A stretch of DNA of 64,000 nt from Acidimicrobilacustris europaeus (GCA_965194515.1 OZ239146.1:2232001-2296000); one strand, 5' to 3'. Positions 18,260-26,405 are shown, counted from the first letter of the stretch. Notes: generated by a model from the sequence alone, not told the origin. Made by a program: numbers and translations.

Positions 18260-18904
18260 CTACCAGCGGTTCCAACGAATGGTGTCGGCCGATGCTTCTC
18301 GCGCACCAGGTTTGAAGTCCGTTCCCACCGTGTACGCAACAGGGAAAAGCCCCACTTGGGTGACTTCGTCGATGGGAATTCCAAGCAGATCGGCCATCGC
18401 CTGCTCGCGCTCTAAGTGCACGGTCGTCCAGCAGCTCCCCATTGCCCGACTGCGCAACGCCAACATGAAACTCCACACGGCCGGAAGCACTGATCCCCAC
18501 ATCGTTGATTGCGCAAACATCGATGCGCCTTCCGGTCGTCCGTCGACCGTGGCGACCACCAAAACTGGCACCTCGTGCAGGTGTTCATTCAGCCATGACA
18601 CCGACTCCATGATCTGGGGCTGACGCTCGGCCGGGGGCCGCGCTGGGACAGATGTTGCAGCCGCAGCGGCTCCAAGATCAGCGGCGCCGCCCCGCCAAAT
18701 CTCTGCCATGGCCGCACGGGTCTCGGCATCATCGACAACCACCCAATTCCACGTCTGGCGATTGGAGCCATTCGGTGCTTGCAGAGCGATCTGCAAACAC
18801 TCTTCAACAACTGATCGCTCGACCGCTCGAGAAAGATCGAGGCGCTTGCGAACTGCTCGTGTTGTCGTCAGCAGTTCGTCAGCAGTGAGTTCAAGTCGCT
18901 CCAT
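18260..18904 (-). CDS. Nitroreductase family FMN oxidoreductase
   Basis: FMN-dependent NAD(P)H oxidoreductase fold, 214 residues. RAVRKRLDLSRAVERSVVEE resembles the N-terminal RRSxR flavin-phosphate region, APNGSNRQTWNWVVV is the second FMN-binding stretch, and GSCWTTVHL and GIPIDEVTQVGLFPVAY are typical of the C-terminal half. The physiological substrate is unknown. The start at 18904 is preferred over the longer frame to 18946 because a TAGGGT -10 box lies 7 nt upstream, inside the longer version. Confidence 0.83.
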   Translation of the reverse strand: MERLELTADELLTTTRAVRKRLDLSRAVERSVVEECLQIALQAPNGSNRQTWNWVVVDDAETRAAMAEIWRGGAADLGAAAAATSVPARPPAERQPQIMESVSWLNEHLHEVPVLVVATVDGRPEGASMFAQSTMWGSVLPAVWSFMLALRSRAMGSCWTTVHLEREQAMADLLGIPIDEVTQVGLFPVAYTVGTDFKPGAREASADTIRWNRW

Positions 18905-18911
18905 GACGCGA

Positions 18912-18917
18912 ACCCTA
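18912..18917 (-). promoter_or_regulatory. -10 box of the nitroreductase gene (leaderless)
   Basis: TAGGGT on the minus strand, 7 nt before the ATG at 18904. Confidence 0.5.
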
Positions 18918-18949
18918 CTGATGAGGACAACGCCACGCGCAGCCACTCC

Positions 18950-19957
18950 TCACTCACATGCAACGCCGTCTTTATCTCCATCGAGCGCAGTGCGATAACC
19001 CGGCTGCCCCGAGTAAATCGGTGCTGCACCTGCCGCGCGAGCTGCAGTGCAGTTGGCGTAATACACGTCACCGCCCGGAGCGGGAGCAACGGGTGCTACC
19101 GGTGCTGGAGTGGGCACTGCCCCAGATGCAGACCCAGACGGTGGTGGCCCTTGGGGGCTCGCCATCGAGGTTCCACCCAACGGCCACACGGGGCCAGCGA
19201 TCCCACAGGTATCGAGCATTTGTCCAAGCGCGTCGCGTTCAGCAGTGGTGACGGTGAGTCCCCATGAACTCTTCACCTTCACCCAACCGTCGGCATATGC
19301 GCACCACGAGTCACGGTTTGGTGGTCGCCATTGATCAGGTGTGTCCGCGCCTTTTGATCGATTCGAAGACGCTGATGCAACAACAAGTTCGCCAGGATTA
19401 TTGGCAAATGCTCGTCGACGCTCTGTGCTCCACGACCAACCACCAGAGTCAAAAGCGTTCGCTAGTGGAACGAGATGGTCGACATCGAAATCACCGGAAT
19501 TATTTGAGGCCTTCAAGTCATAGGGAGACACCCATGAGCCGGCGACGACCTTGCATGTTCCCGCACGATTCACTGTTGCCGGAACAATTGACCACGCAAT
19601 GAGAGCATCCTGACGCGCATCGCAACCATTGCCATCCACATCGGCCCAATGCGGCCACTCCTCCCGGCGATAGTCGCCCTGAGGCGATGGCCGGTCGTCG
19701 ACTGAAAGCACAGCGAGTCGATCGCGAGTCGACGCCGAATTCGCCACGGCGGTTGTCGGTGCCACCGAACTCGCAGTAGCAGCAACTGTGGACGAAGTCG
19801 TTGAACTCGACGACGTAGAACTTTCGTTGGATGACGCAGTCGCAGTCTTCGCAGAACCATTCGTCGACGAGTTCCCGCAGCCAACGATGAGGAGGGTGAG
19901 GGCAAGAAGGCTTGCGCCAATGAATGGGCCGATCCGCCGATCGGAAAGTGTGGACAT
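18950..19957 (-). CDS. Secreted lipoprotein nuclease: HNH (DUF1524-like) plus excalibur domain
   Basis: 335 residues. The signal peptide ends in a lipobox (LLALTLLIVGCGNS), and a long Ser/Thr/Ala linker follows. The HNH domain has DFDVDHLVPLANAFDSGGWS and then the Asn/Arg-containing NNPGELVVASASSNRSKG, as in DUF1524/GmrSD-C-type nucleases. A Pro/Ala linker leads to a C-terminal excalibur domain (YYANCTAARAAGAAP, ending DGDKDGVACE), a small calcium-binding module of extracellular proteins. Role inferred: surface nuclease, perhaps for nutrient DNA. Start: ATG at 19957, 8 nt after a TACGGT box. Confidence 0.82.
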   Translation of the reverse strand: MSTLSDRRIGPFIGASLLALTLLIVGCGNSSTNGSAKTATASSNESSTSSSSTTSSTVAATASSVAPTTAVANSASTRDRLAVLSVDDRPSPQGDYRREEWPHWADVDGNGCDARQDALIAWSIVPATVNRAGTCKVVAGSWVSPYDLKASNNSGDFDVDHLVPLANAFDSGGWSWSTERRRAFANNPGELVVASASSNRSKGADTPDQWRPPNRDSWCAYADGWVKVKSSWGLTVTTAERDALGQMLDTCGIAGPVWPLGGTSMASPQGPPPSGSASGAVPTPAPVAPVAPAPGGDVYYANCTAARAAGAAPIYSGQPGYRTALDGDKDGVACE

Positions 19958-19965
19958 CGATCTCC

Positions 19966-19971
19966 ACCGTA
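19966..19971 (-). promoter_or_regulatory. -10 box of the HNH lipoprotein gene
   Basis: TACGGT on the minus strand, 8 nt before the ATG at 19957. Confidence 0.45.
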
Positions 19972-20006
19972 CCCAACTGATCCACCTACGTTGCATCGCA
20001 CGCGAA

Positions 20007-20033
20007 GAGGACCGGCCCAATGGGCCGATCCTC
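20007..20033 (-). terminator. Hairpin downstream of glnA1
   Basis: GAGGATCGGCCC, a 3-nt loop and GGGCCGGTCCTC on the minus strand: a 12-bp stem with one mismatch, about 50 nt after the glnA1 stop. Only a weak U-rich tail follows. Confidence 0.5.
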
Positions 20034-20083
20034 GTTCGATTCATGCAGTGAAACTTTGGGTCAGATGTCGTACCCGGTCGGGC

Positions 20084-21508
20084 TCAAATGTCGTAGTACA
20101 TCGTGAACTCGTAGGGATGCGGACGAAGTCGAATCGCGTCGACCTCGTTCTTGCGCTTGTACGCAATCCACGTTTCGATGAGATCGTCGGTGAAGACGCC
20201 ACCGGCCTTGAGGAACGCGTTGTCCTGCTCGAGTGCGTCGAGGGCCTGTTCGAGACTCGCCGGAACCTGAGGAACAAGTGCAAGTTCCTCGGGCGGAAGG
20301 TCGTAGAGGTCCTTGTCGACCGGTGCAGGTGGCTCGATGCGGTTCTGGATGCCGTCGAGGCCAGCCATCAACATCGCAGCGAATCCGAGGTACGGATTGC
20401 TCGTTGAATCGGGGCAACGGAACTCAATGCGCTTCGACTTCGGGCTTTGCCCAGCAAGCGGGATGCGAATCGAAGCAGAACGGTTGCGCTGGCTATAAAC
20501 GAGGTTCACCGGAGCTTCATAACCCGGCACCAAACGCTTGAACGAGTTCGTGGTGGGGTTGGTGAATGCGATGACTGCAGCGGCGTGATGCAAGATGCCG
20601 CCGATGTACCAGCGCGCAATGTCGGAAAGACCGCCGTACCCGGTGTCGCTGTAGAACAGCGGCTCACCGGAATTCCAGAGCGACATATGACAATGCATAC
20701 CCGAGCCGTTGTCCTGGAAGATCGGCTTCGGCATGAAGGTCAGGGACTTGCCGGCCTGCCAAGCGACGTTCTTGAGGACGTACTTAAACGTCATGAGCTG
20801 ATCGGCCATCGCCAACAGCGTGTTGAACCTGATGCCAATCTCGTTCTGACCGCCCGAGGCGACCTCGTGGTGATGCAGTTCGACGGGGATGCCAACACCT
20901 TCGAGCGCGAGCGCCATATCGCTTCGCATGTCTTGGTAGTGATCCATCGGCGGAACCGGGAAGTACCCCTGCTTGGTGCGGGGCTTGTAGCCAAGGTTCG
21001 GGCCCTCGTCGGTGCCGGAGTTCCATTCACCTTCGACGGAGTCGACCATGTAGAACGAGCCATTGGGCTGCGTGTCGAAACGAACATCGTCGAACACGAA
21101 GAACTCAGCTTCGGGACCAAAGAATGCGGTGTCGGCAATGCCAGTGGTCCTGAGGTAAGCCTCGGCCTTCGTTGCGACATAACGCGGATCACGCGAGTAG
21201 CTCTCGTGCGTCACCGGGTCGGCCACGTAGCAGTGGATGACGGCGGTCTTGTGCTTCATGAACGGATCCATGTACACGGTGTTGGGATCAGCAATCAGCA
21301 CCATGTCTGATTCTTGGATCTGCTGGAATCCTCGGACTGAAGAGCCATCGAATCCATGACCCTCGGTGAAATGACTCTCGCCCAAAACACTGGCGGGGAT
21401 CGTCACGTGCTGCATGATGCCGGGCAGGTCCGAGAAGCGGAAATCAACGAATTCGCAGCCTTCGTCCTTCACCAGCTTCAGTACTTCTTCGGGGGTGCGT
21501 TCCTGCAC
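20084..21508 (-). CDS. glnA: Glutamine synthetase type I (GlnA1)
   Basis: Condenses glutamate and ammonia to glutamine with ATP. The 474 residues match bacterial GSI. Visible motifs include VDFRFSDLPG, GFDGSSVRGF, FGPEAEFFVFD, the ATP/metal region GSGMHCHMSLW, NPTTNSFKRLVPGYEAPVN and the C-terminal KDLYDLPPEE, whose Tyr is the site GlnE adenylylates in GSI-beta enzymes. The start is GTG at 21508, with AGGAGG four bases before it; the frame to 21679 is not homologous. It is divergent from a second GS gene, with a possible GlnR site between them. Confidence 0.95.
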   Translation of the reverse strand: MQERTPEEVLKLVKDEGCEFVDFRFSDLPGIMQHVTIPASVLGESHFTEGHGFDGSSVRGFQQIQESDMVLIADPNTVYMDPFMKHKTAVIHCYVADPVTHESYSRDPRYVATKAEAYLRTTGIADTAFFGPEAEFFVFDDVRFDTQPNGSFYMVDSVEGEWNSGTDEGPNLGYKPRTKQGYFPVPPMDHYQDMRSDMALALEGVGIPVELHHHEVASGGQNEIGIRFNTLLAMADQLMTFKYVLKNVAWQAGKSLTFMPKPIFQDNGSGMHCHMSLWNSGEPLFYSDTGYGGLSDIARWYIGGILHHAAAVIAFTNPTTNSFKRLVPGYEAPVNLVYSQRNRSASIRIPLAGQSPKSKRIEFRCPDSTSNPYLGFAAMLMAGLDGIQNRIEPPAPVDKDLYDLPPEELALVPQVPASLEQALDALEQDNAFLKAGGVFTDDLIETWIAYKRKNEVDAIRLRPHPYEFTMYYDI

Positions 21509-21646
21509 GGTTCCTCCTGAGGGGGCGCTCTCTAGGCCGTCCCAGAGTGCTGATTCGGTTGGGACACTACCCCTAAGGCCGATGTGGCTGGCGAGGAGTG
21601 CTGGGCAGATCGTGCCAGCCTTCTTTTTCCCGACTGTTGCCCAATT

Positions 21647-21663
21647 GTGAACGGAACGTGAAC
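21647..21663. promoter_or_regulatory. Possible GlnR operator between divergent glnA1 and glnA2
   Basis: Plus strand GTGAACGGAACGTGAAC, two GTGAAC elements with an 11-bp repeat. On the minus strand this gives AC, nine bases, AC, the spacing I recall for mycobacterial GlnR sites. It lies about 140 bp upstream of glnA1 and 60 bp upstream of glnA2, positions suitable for an activator of either gene. Confidence 0.35.
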
Positions 21664-21724
21664 TCGGACCGGAAGCCAAAGAACGGCCTTGGGACCAGAG
21701 GGCCGGGCGTGGGACACTTGACCC

Positions 21725-23059
21725 ATGGAACGTCAGCAGGATTACGTGCTCAGGACCGTCGAAGAGCGTGGGGTTCGCCTCATCCGCTTGTGGTTCACCG
21801 ACGTGCTGGGCCAGCTCAAGTCCGTGGCTATCTCACCGGCCGAACTCGAGAACGCCTTTGAAGAGGGTCTCCACTTCGACGGTTCGGTGATCGACGGGTT
21901 CAGCCGGGTACAGGAATCAGACGTACTCGCCAAGCCCGACCCCAACACCTTCGAGATTCTCCCGTGGGGAAAGGGCTCGGAAATCTCCGGCCGCATGTTC
22001 TGCGACATCCTCAACCACGACGACACCCCGTTCGAGGGTGACCCTCGCCAGGTACTCAAGCGCAACCTCGATAAGGCCCACGACCGCGGCTTCTCATTCA
22101 TGACCGCCCCCGAGATGGAGTTCTTCTACTTCGCCGAGGGCGATCCTTCGAAGCCGCTCGTTCCGCTCGACTCCGGTTCGTACTTCGACCTCACCACGGC
22201 CGACGTTGCGAGTGACCTTCGCACGCGCACGTTGCTTGTTCTTGAAGCAATGGGCATTCCTGTTGAGTACTCGTTTCACGAAGATGCACCGAGTCAGCAC
22301 GAAATTGATCTGCGTTACACCGACGCACTCACCATGGCCGACAACATCATGACGTTCCGTCTCATCGTGAAAGAGATCGCGATGGAGCAGGGCGTGTTTG
22401 CATCGTTCATGCCCAAGCCGCTTGCTGGCGTGCAAGGTTCGGGTATGCACACGCATATGTCGCTGTTTGAAGGTGACGAGAACGCATTCCATGAACCTGG
22501 CGATCCTGTTGGATTGTCAAAGGTCGGACGCGGGTTCATCGCTGGCTTGTTGCACCATGCACCCGAGATCACCGCTGTCACCAATCAGCTCGTCAACTCT
22601 TACAAGCGTTTGGTATCTGGTTACGAAGCGCCGGTGTACATCACATGGGCGCGCAACAATCAGTCATCTCTTGTTCGGGTTCCAGTCACCAAGCGAGGCA
22701 AGCAGTCTTCGACTCGCATCGAATACCGCGCACCCGATCCAGCGTGCAACCCGTATCTCGCCTATTCGGTCATGCTCGCCGCTGGTCTTAAGGGAATCGA
22801 AGGCGGCTACGAGCTGCCACCCGAGGCGGCAGCCAACGTGTTCGAACTCACTCCCGAGCAGCGCGCAGCCGAAGGCATCCGCCCTCTCCCGCAATCGCTT
22901 TCAGAATCACTCGATGTCATGGAGAGCTCGGAACTCGTTGCCGAAGCACTCGGCGAACATATTTTTGAATGGTTCTTGCGCAATAAGCGTGCGGAATGGA
23001 CCGATTACAAGGCTCAGGTCACGCAGTTCGAACTCGATCGGTACCTTCCGGCTTGGTAG
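21725..23059 (+). CDS. Glutamine synthetase, GlnA2-like
   Basis: Second GSI-fold enzyme, 444 residues, close in length to actinobacterial GlnA2 (about 446). Motifs: RLIRLWFTDVLGQLKS, HFDGSVIDGFSRV, TAPEMEFFYF, GSGMHTHMSLFEGD, VNSYKRLVSGYEAPVYITWA and STRIEYRAPDPACNPYLAYS. The adenylylation loop region reads GGYELPPEA instead of NLYDLP, so control by GlnE is doubtful. Some actinobacterial GlnA2/3/4 proteins act on polyamines rather than ammonia, so activity on ammonia should not be assumed. The glnR-like gene starts 5 bp after the stop. Confidence 0.9.
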   Translation: MERQQDYVLRTVEERGVRLIRLWFTDVLGQLKSVAISPAELENAFEEGLHFDGSVIDGFSRVQESDVLAKPDPNTFEILPWGKGSEISGRMFCDILNHDDTPFEGDPRQVLKRNLDKAHDRGFSFMTAPEMEFFYFAEGDPSKPLVPLDSGSYFDLTTADVASDLRTRTLLVLEAMGIPVEYSFHEDAPSQHEIDLRYTDALTMADNIMTFRLIVKEIAMEQGVFASFMPKPLAGVQGSGMHTHMSLFEGDENAFHEPGDPVGLSKVGRGFIAGLLHHAPEITAVTNQLVNSYKRLVSGYEAPVYITWARNNQSSLVRVPVTKRGKQSSTRIEYRAPDPACNPYLAYSVMLAAGLKGIEGGYELPPEAAANVFELTPEQRAAEGIRPLPQSLSESLDVMESSELVAEALGEHIFEWFLRNKRAEWTDYKAQVTQFELDRYLPAW

Positions 23060-23064
23060 CCACT

Positions 23065-23745
23065 ATGGAACCAATCCTCATCTTCCCCGATCCTCCACCC
23101 CCGGAACTCGCACAAGCACTCGACTTGTCCGGGTATCCCTGGAAGGCAGCAAGCGACGAACTCGCCGCGTCTCGCATCGAACCCGAAAGCGGTTGGGGCG
23201 GCGCAATCATCTGTGCCTATCTCGACCCTGAGCGCGCGTTTGCTCTCTGCCGCGCATTACGCAAGCGCGATGTCCCACTTGAACCTCTCTTGCTCTTAGT
23301 GAGCGGAACGCAACTAGGCGATCTCGAACTGCGCGACGACCTCTACGACGATTTCTGTTTGGCGCCGTTCCACCCGCGTGAACTCGAAGCCCGTCTCAAG
23401 CATTTGTATTGGAACACCGGAGCAGGTGTCCGACCCGAACTCGTTGAGTACGGCGAACTCGTGCTCAACCTTGAGACCTATCAAGCCGCGATCGGTGGCG
23501 CACCGCTCGATCTCACCTACATGGAATACGAACTACTGAAGTTCCTTTCCTCGAACCCAGGCAAAGTGTTCACGCGTGAAACTCTGCTTAGCCGTGTGTG
23601 GGGCTACGAGTACTACGGCGGCGCACGCACAGTCGATGTTCACATCCGACGTCTGCGCGCCAAGCTCGGCGAACATCACGCCAACCTGATCCAAACCGTT
23701 CGTAGCGTTGGCTATCGATTCGGCCAATCGCGCTGGGGCGCTTGA
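23065..23745 (+). CDS. glnR: GlnR-like atypical OmpR-family response regulator
   Basis: 226 residues. The C-terminal winged helix (about residues 130-222: LDLTYMEYELLKFLSSNPGK, VWGYEYYGGARTVDVHIRRL, TVRSVGYRF) is very close to actinobacterial GlnR. The N-terminal receiver is degenerate: where an Asp would be phosphorylated it reads AIICAYLDP, with no acidic residue at the expected place, as in orphan GlnR proteins that work without phosphorylation. Its position directly behind glnA2 and next to glnA1 fits a nitrogen regulator. The start is the ATG at 23065, where homology begins. Confidence 0.72.
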   Translation: MEPILIFPDPPPPELAQALDLSGYPWKAASDELAASRIEPESGWGGAIICAYLDPERAFALCRALRKRDVPLEPLLLLVSGTQLGDLELRDDLYDDFCLAPFHPRELEARLKHLYWNTGAGVRPELVEYGELVLNLETYQAAIGGAPLDLTYMEYELLKFLSSNPGKVFTRETLLSRVWGYEYYGGARTVDVHIRRLRAKLGEHHANLIQTVRSVGYRFGQSRWGA

Positions 23746-23778
23746 GCACACTTCGTCACCCATCGCGTTCACAACTCT

Positions 23779-23829
23779 CTGCAAAACGAAACACCCTGCA
23801 AAACAAAACGCTCTGCAAAACGAAACACG
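23779..23829. repeat. Three tandem copies of a 17-bp unit
   Basis: Copies start at 23779, 23796 and 23813, with consensus CTGCAAAACGAAACACC; the middle copy has AAAACGCT in place of GAAACACC. They lie between the glnR stop and the csp terminator. On the minus strand they become a T-rich stretch directly after the csp hairpin. Confidence 0.75.
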
Positions 23830-23852
23830 CCGCCCCGAAGGGCGGCGTGTTT
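23823..23852 (-). terminator. Intrinsic terminator of the cold-shock gene
   Basis: Perfect 13-bp stem (AAACACGCCGCCC with its complement) closed by a TTCG tetraloop on the minus strand, giving the very stable C(UUCG)G turn. It is followed by TTTCGTTTTG. It may also stop glnR transcripts from the other side. Confidence 0.88.
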
Positions 23853-23869
23853 ACGAAATGAGTGTGGTC

Positions 23870-24070
23870 TCAGACCGGACGAACGTCCTGTGCCTGATCG
23901 CCCTTCGGGCCACTGGTGACCTCGAATTCGACGGCTTGACCTTCTTCAAGTGAGCGGTAACCCGAGCCGCTGATCGCGCTGTAATGCACGAATACGTCTG
24001 GGCCTCCTTCACGTGAAATGAAGCCGAAGCCTTTTTCTGCGTTGAACCACTTGACGGTACCGGCAGCCAT
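23870..24070 (-). CDS. Cold-shock protein, CspA family
   Basis: 66-residue single-domain OB-fold RNA/DNA-binding chaperone. RNP1 is KGFGFI and RNP2 DVFVHY, after the usual GTVKWFNAEKGFG opening. The ATG at 24070 gives the standard family length; the frame to 24106 is an upstream extension. AAGGGG is found about 8 nt before the ATG. A candidate -10 box lies at 24135-24140, so the mRNA has a leader of about 60 nt, as usual for csp genes, unlike the leaderless neighbours. Confidence 0.95.
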   Translation of the reverse strand: MAAGTVKWFNAEKGFGFISREGGPDVFVHYSAISGSGYRSLEEGQAVEFEVTSGPKGDQAQDVRPV

Positions 24071-24134
24071 TCCGGAACCCCTTTCTGTCCTGCGGGGTCG
24101 GAACACCTTCCCAGCACCTTCTTAACGAATCGGC

Positions 24135-24140
24135 ACGCTA
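24135..24140 (-). promoter_or_regulatory. Candidate -10 box of csp
   Basis: TAGCGT on the minus strand, about 65 nt before the csp ATG, with TTTTCATC about 20 nt further upstream. Confidence 0.35.
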
Positions 24141-24222
24141 CCGCTCTCTGCCGCTCCGTGTCGATGAAAAGTTATGGGGGCGCGAAAAGTTCATCTCGAG
24201 CCAGCGAGCGAACGAGATCCGA

Positions 24223-24390
24223 TCAGGATTCGGGATAGGCCAGGGCGAAGTCTTCAGTCCCGGCATAGTTGACGTCGACCTCGTCTCCGACGCTCCAGCC
24301 CAACACACCCGCCACGATCGACATGGTCATGAGAAACCCCACAGGGATTGCGATCAGGAGCACGAGGATGATGATGACGACGCCAGGCAT
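24223..24390 (-). CDS. 55-residue small membrane protein
   Basis: Opens MPGVVIIILVLLIAIPVGF and continues with hydrophobic residues to about residue 30, then a short acidic tail (EVDVNYAGTEDF). Probably one or two membrane passes with the tail outside. It lies 10 bp behind ridA and is likely the last gene of that operon. The frame extends upstream to 24504 inside ridA, but only the part from the ATG at 24390 has protein-like composition. No family recognised. Confidence 0.55.
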   Translation of the reverse strand: MPGVVIIILVLLIAIPVGFLMTMSIVAGVLGWSVGDEVDVNYAGTEDFALAYPES

Positions 24391-24400
24391 GGTCGAAACC

Positions 24401-24757
24401 TTACTTCTCGGCGGGCGACCAGGCCCACGCTTCGATCTCGACCAAGGCCACACGAGGCAGCTCGGCCACTGCGAAGGCGCTGCGTGCCGGCCGGTGATCA
24501 CCAAACGCCGCCATGTAGGCCTCGTTCATCAGGTCGAAATCGCGCATATGGCGAAGGAAGACAGTGGTCTTCACGACGTCGGCAAGTGAGGCGCCTTCGC
24601 TTTCAAGGAGCGCCGCCATGTTTGTCAAAGCCTGCGTGGTCTCGTGCGTCACGCCACCCACGATCATTTCTCCGTTGACCAATCCGAGTTGACCGGAGAT
24701 CACGAGGAAGTCGCCGGCACGAACGATGGGTGTGTACGGACCAATAGGTGTGCTCAT
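24401..24757 (-). CDS. RidA family (YjgF/YER057c/UK114) protein
   Basis: 118 residues. RidA proteins hydrolyse reactive enamine/imine intermediates from PLP enzymes and so protect metabolism. Family features seen: PIGPYTPIVRAGDFLVISGQ at the N-terminus, ALTNMAALLESEGASLADVV in the centre and HRPARSAFAVAELPRVALVE near the C-terminus, with the conserved Arg in RPARS. The ATG lies 4 bp after the stop of the iron-sulfur fusion gene, so the two are coexpressed. That partner is unusual for RidA. Confidence 0.9.
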   Translation of the reverse strand: MSTPIGPYTPIVRAGDFLVISGQLGLVNGEMIVGGVTHETTQALTNMAALLESEGASLADVVKTTVFLRHMRDFDLMNEAYMAAFGDHRPARSAFAVAELPRVALVEIEAWAWSPAEK

Positions 24758-24761
24758 GAAC

Positions 24762-26405
24762 TCACTGTGTCACACGTTCGTCGCCGAGAACACTGCGACC
24801 GGTCGGCCAATCGGTCGGCCAACCTTGAGCCGACCACACCGCTGCTGCTGCTGCGGCAAAGACCGCATCAGAGCCATTGACTGGTTCGCTGTCTTCCTCG
24901 TGCAACGTCACCTCAACATGCGGCATGTCAGCGGAACGAAGGACGCCAAAGGAACGAATCGTCAGATCGCTAATCGTTCCGTCCTCGGCAACCGACAGAC
25001 CCTCGCTTGTTACCCAACCGAGTGCCATATGAACCGCACCGATTGCATAGGAGCGAAGAACGATCGCGTCGAGCAAACGACCACAGCGAAGATCAACACG
25101 AATGCCACCATCGAAACCGATCGCAACGGTGGCGACTGCACCGTCTGCACTTGTCACTGATGCGACATGCGCTTCGCCGTCGATGGCTTGTGCATTCTTC
25201 TTTGCATCAAGCGCAGCAAGAAGAAGCTGCGCTTCGACAACGCCGGCGCCGCGGATATCGACCGAGGTTGGTGGTCCGACAACATCGACTTCCTCAACAA
25301 CCAATTTCGGGGCGACGCGCGCGATCGCTTCTGCAATCCCGTCAGTGCGAACAACCCGAATCACGCCTGAACCATCAGGGCGAATACCAGCAGCAATCGG
25401 CGGACGCTTTGGTCCAGTGCGCACGACGTCCTCGCGAGACAACACCACACGAATTGCTTGTCGATGTTCATACGCAAGTTCACGAGCAACGCGACCAACA
25501 TCGGTCGTCAACTTGCCTCCGAATGCACCGCCGTTCGCGAGCGACGTAAACGGCTCGCCACCAGGTTCGCACCACGACGCGTCGGTCTCGAGATAGGCCG
25601 GCTCGACCCAACCAGTTCGCAGCGTCAGTTCCCAATCGCCTTCAGGAAGCTCAAGCGGCGGCTCTGGCGATGTCGTTCCGTGCCGGCCTTGGACTTTGCC
25701 CGCCAACGCGCGGGCTTCAGGCAACGAACCAGCGACAACCCATCCACCTTCACCATTGGGAATAGCAACGAGTGCATCGGACGGCGCAGTGTCTTCGGCG
25801 AACCCACCACGACCAAGCACAACCTCTGCAGAAACCTGCTGTGTTGATCGACCTTCGATAGTTGCCCGGCGAGACGCATCGGCGAAATTCCGACTTTCAC
25901 CTCGTGCATGTTCCACGACAGACGAACCGCTCACGACCATCGACCATGCTTCGCGGATCGTTTGCCAGCCGGTGCATCGACACAGGTGCGCAGCCAAGGC
26001 GCGATCAACTGCATCGAGATCGTCGGCCGCGGTGTTTTTCGAACGCAAGCCTTCAAGTCGACACACAATGCCGGGGGTGCAGAAACCGCATTGACTTCCG
26101 CCGGTCGCTAACAGTGCATCAGACCAGCGTTCGCGGTCTTCTTCGGCCAATCCGTCGACGGTGGTAATCACACGGCCAGCGATACGGCGAACTGGAGTAA
26201 CACAAGCAACTCGCGGTGCGCCATCGACCAACACGGTGCAGCAACCACACTGACCCTGCGGATTGCATCCGGCTTTTGGCGCCCGATTTCCAAGCCGACC
26301 GCGCAATGCCGCCAACAACGACACGCCGTTGTCGGGAACGCTCACCTGTTCGCCGTCAACGACGAACGTGATCTGCGCAGTTTCGGCTGGAGAGGAATCA
26401 GTCAT
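24762..26405 (-). CDS. Compact fusion: XDH/CODH-type [2Fe-2S] subunit plus reduced molybdopterin-domain-like region
   Basis: 547 residues. Residues 1-160 are a standard xanthine dehydrogenase/CO dehydrogenase small subunit: plant-type ferredoxin domain (GCNPQGQCGCCTVLVDG, C47, C53, C56, C69), then the second [2Fe-2S] domain (C106, C109, C142, C144; QCGFCTPG and CRCTGW). The remaining 380 residues resemble pieces of the Mo-cofactor subunit (ANGGAFGGK at 290-298, RVVLSREDVVRTGPKRP), but the usual subunit is twice as long. No FAD subunit or full Mo subunit is nearby. Substrate unknown; it may be a regulatory or degenerate relative. Confidence 0.75.
   Translation of the reverse strand: MTDSSPAETAQITFVVDGEQVSVPDNGVSLLAALRGRLGNRAPKAGCNPQGQCGCCTVLVDGAPRVACVTPVRRIAGRVITTVDGLAEEDRERWSDALLATGGSQCGFCTPGIVCRLEGLRSKNTAADDLDAVDRALAAHLCRCTGWQTIREAWSMVVSGSSVVEHARGESRNFADASRRATIEGRSTQQVSAEVVLGRGGFAEDTAPSDALVAIPNGEGGWVVAGSLPEARALAGKVQGRHGTTSPEPPLELPEGDWELTLRTGWVEPAYLETDASWCEPGGEPFTSLANGGAFGGKLTTDVGRVARELAYEHRQAIRVVLSREDVVRTGPKRPPIAAGIRPDGSGVIRVVRTDGIAEAIARVAPKLVVEEVDVVGPPTSVDIRGAGVVEAQLLLAALDAKKNAQAIDGEAHVASVTSADGAVATVAIGFDGGIRVDLRCGRLLDAIVLRSYAIGAVHMALGWVTSEGLSVAEDGTISDLTIRSFGVLRSADMPHVEVTLHEEDSEPVNGSDAVFAAAAAAVWSAQGWPTDWPTGRSVLGDERVTQ

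Noticed and set aside
21725..23059. Second glutamine synthetase as a degenerate duplicate
   Set aside because: All active-site motifs and full length are intact; it matches the GlnA2 class rather than a recent duplicate of GlnA1.
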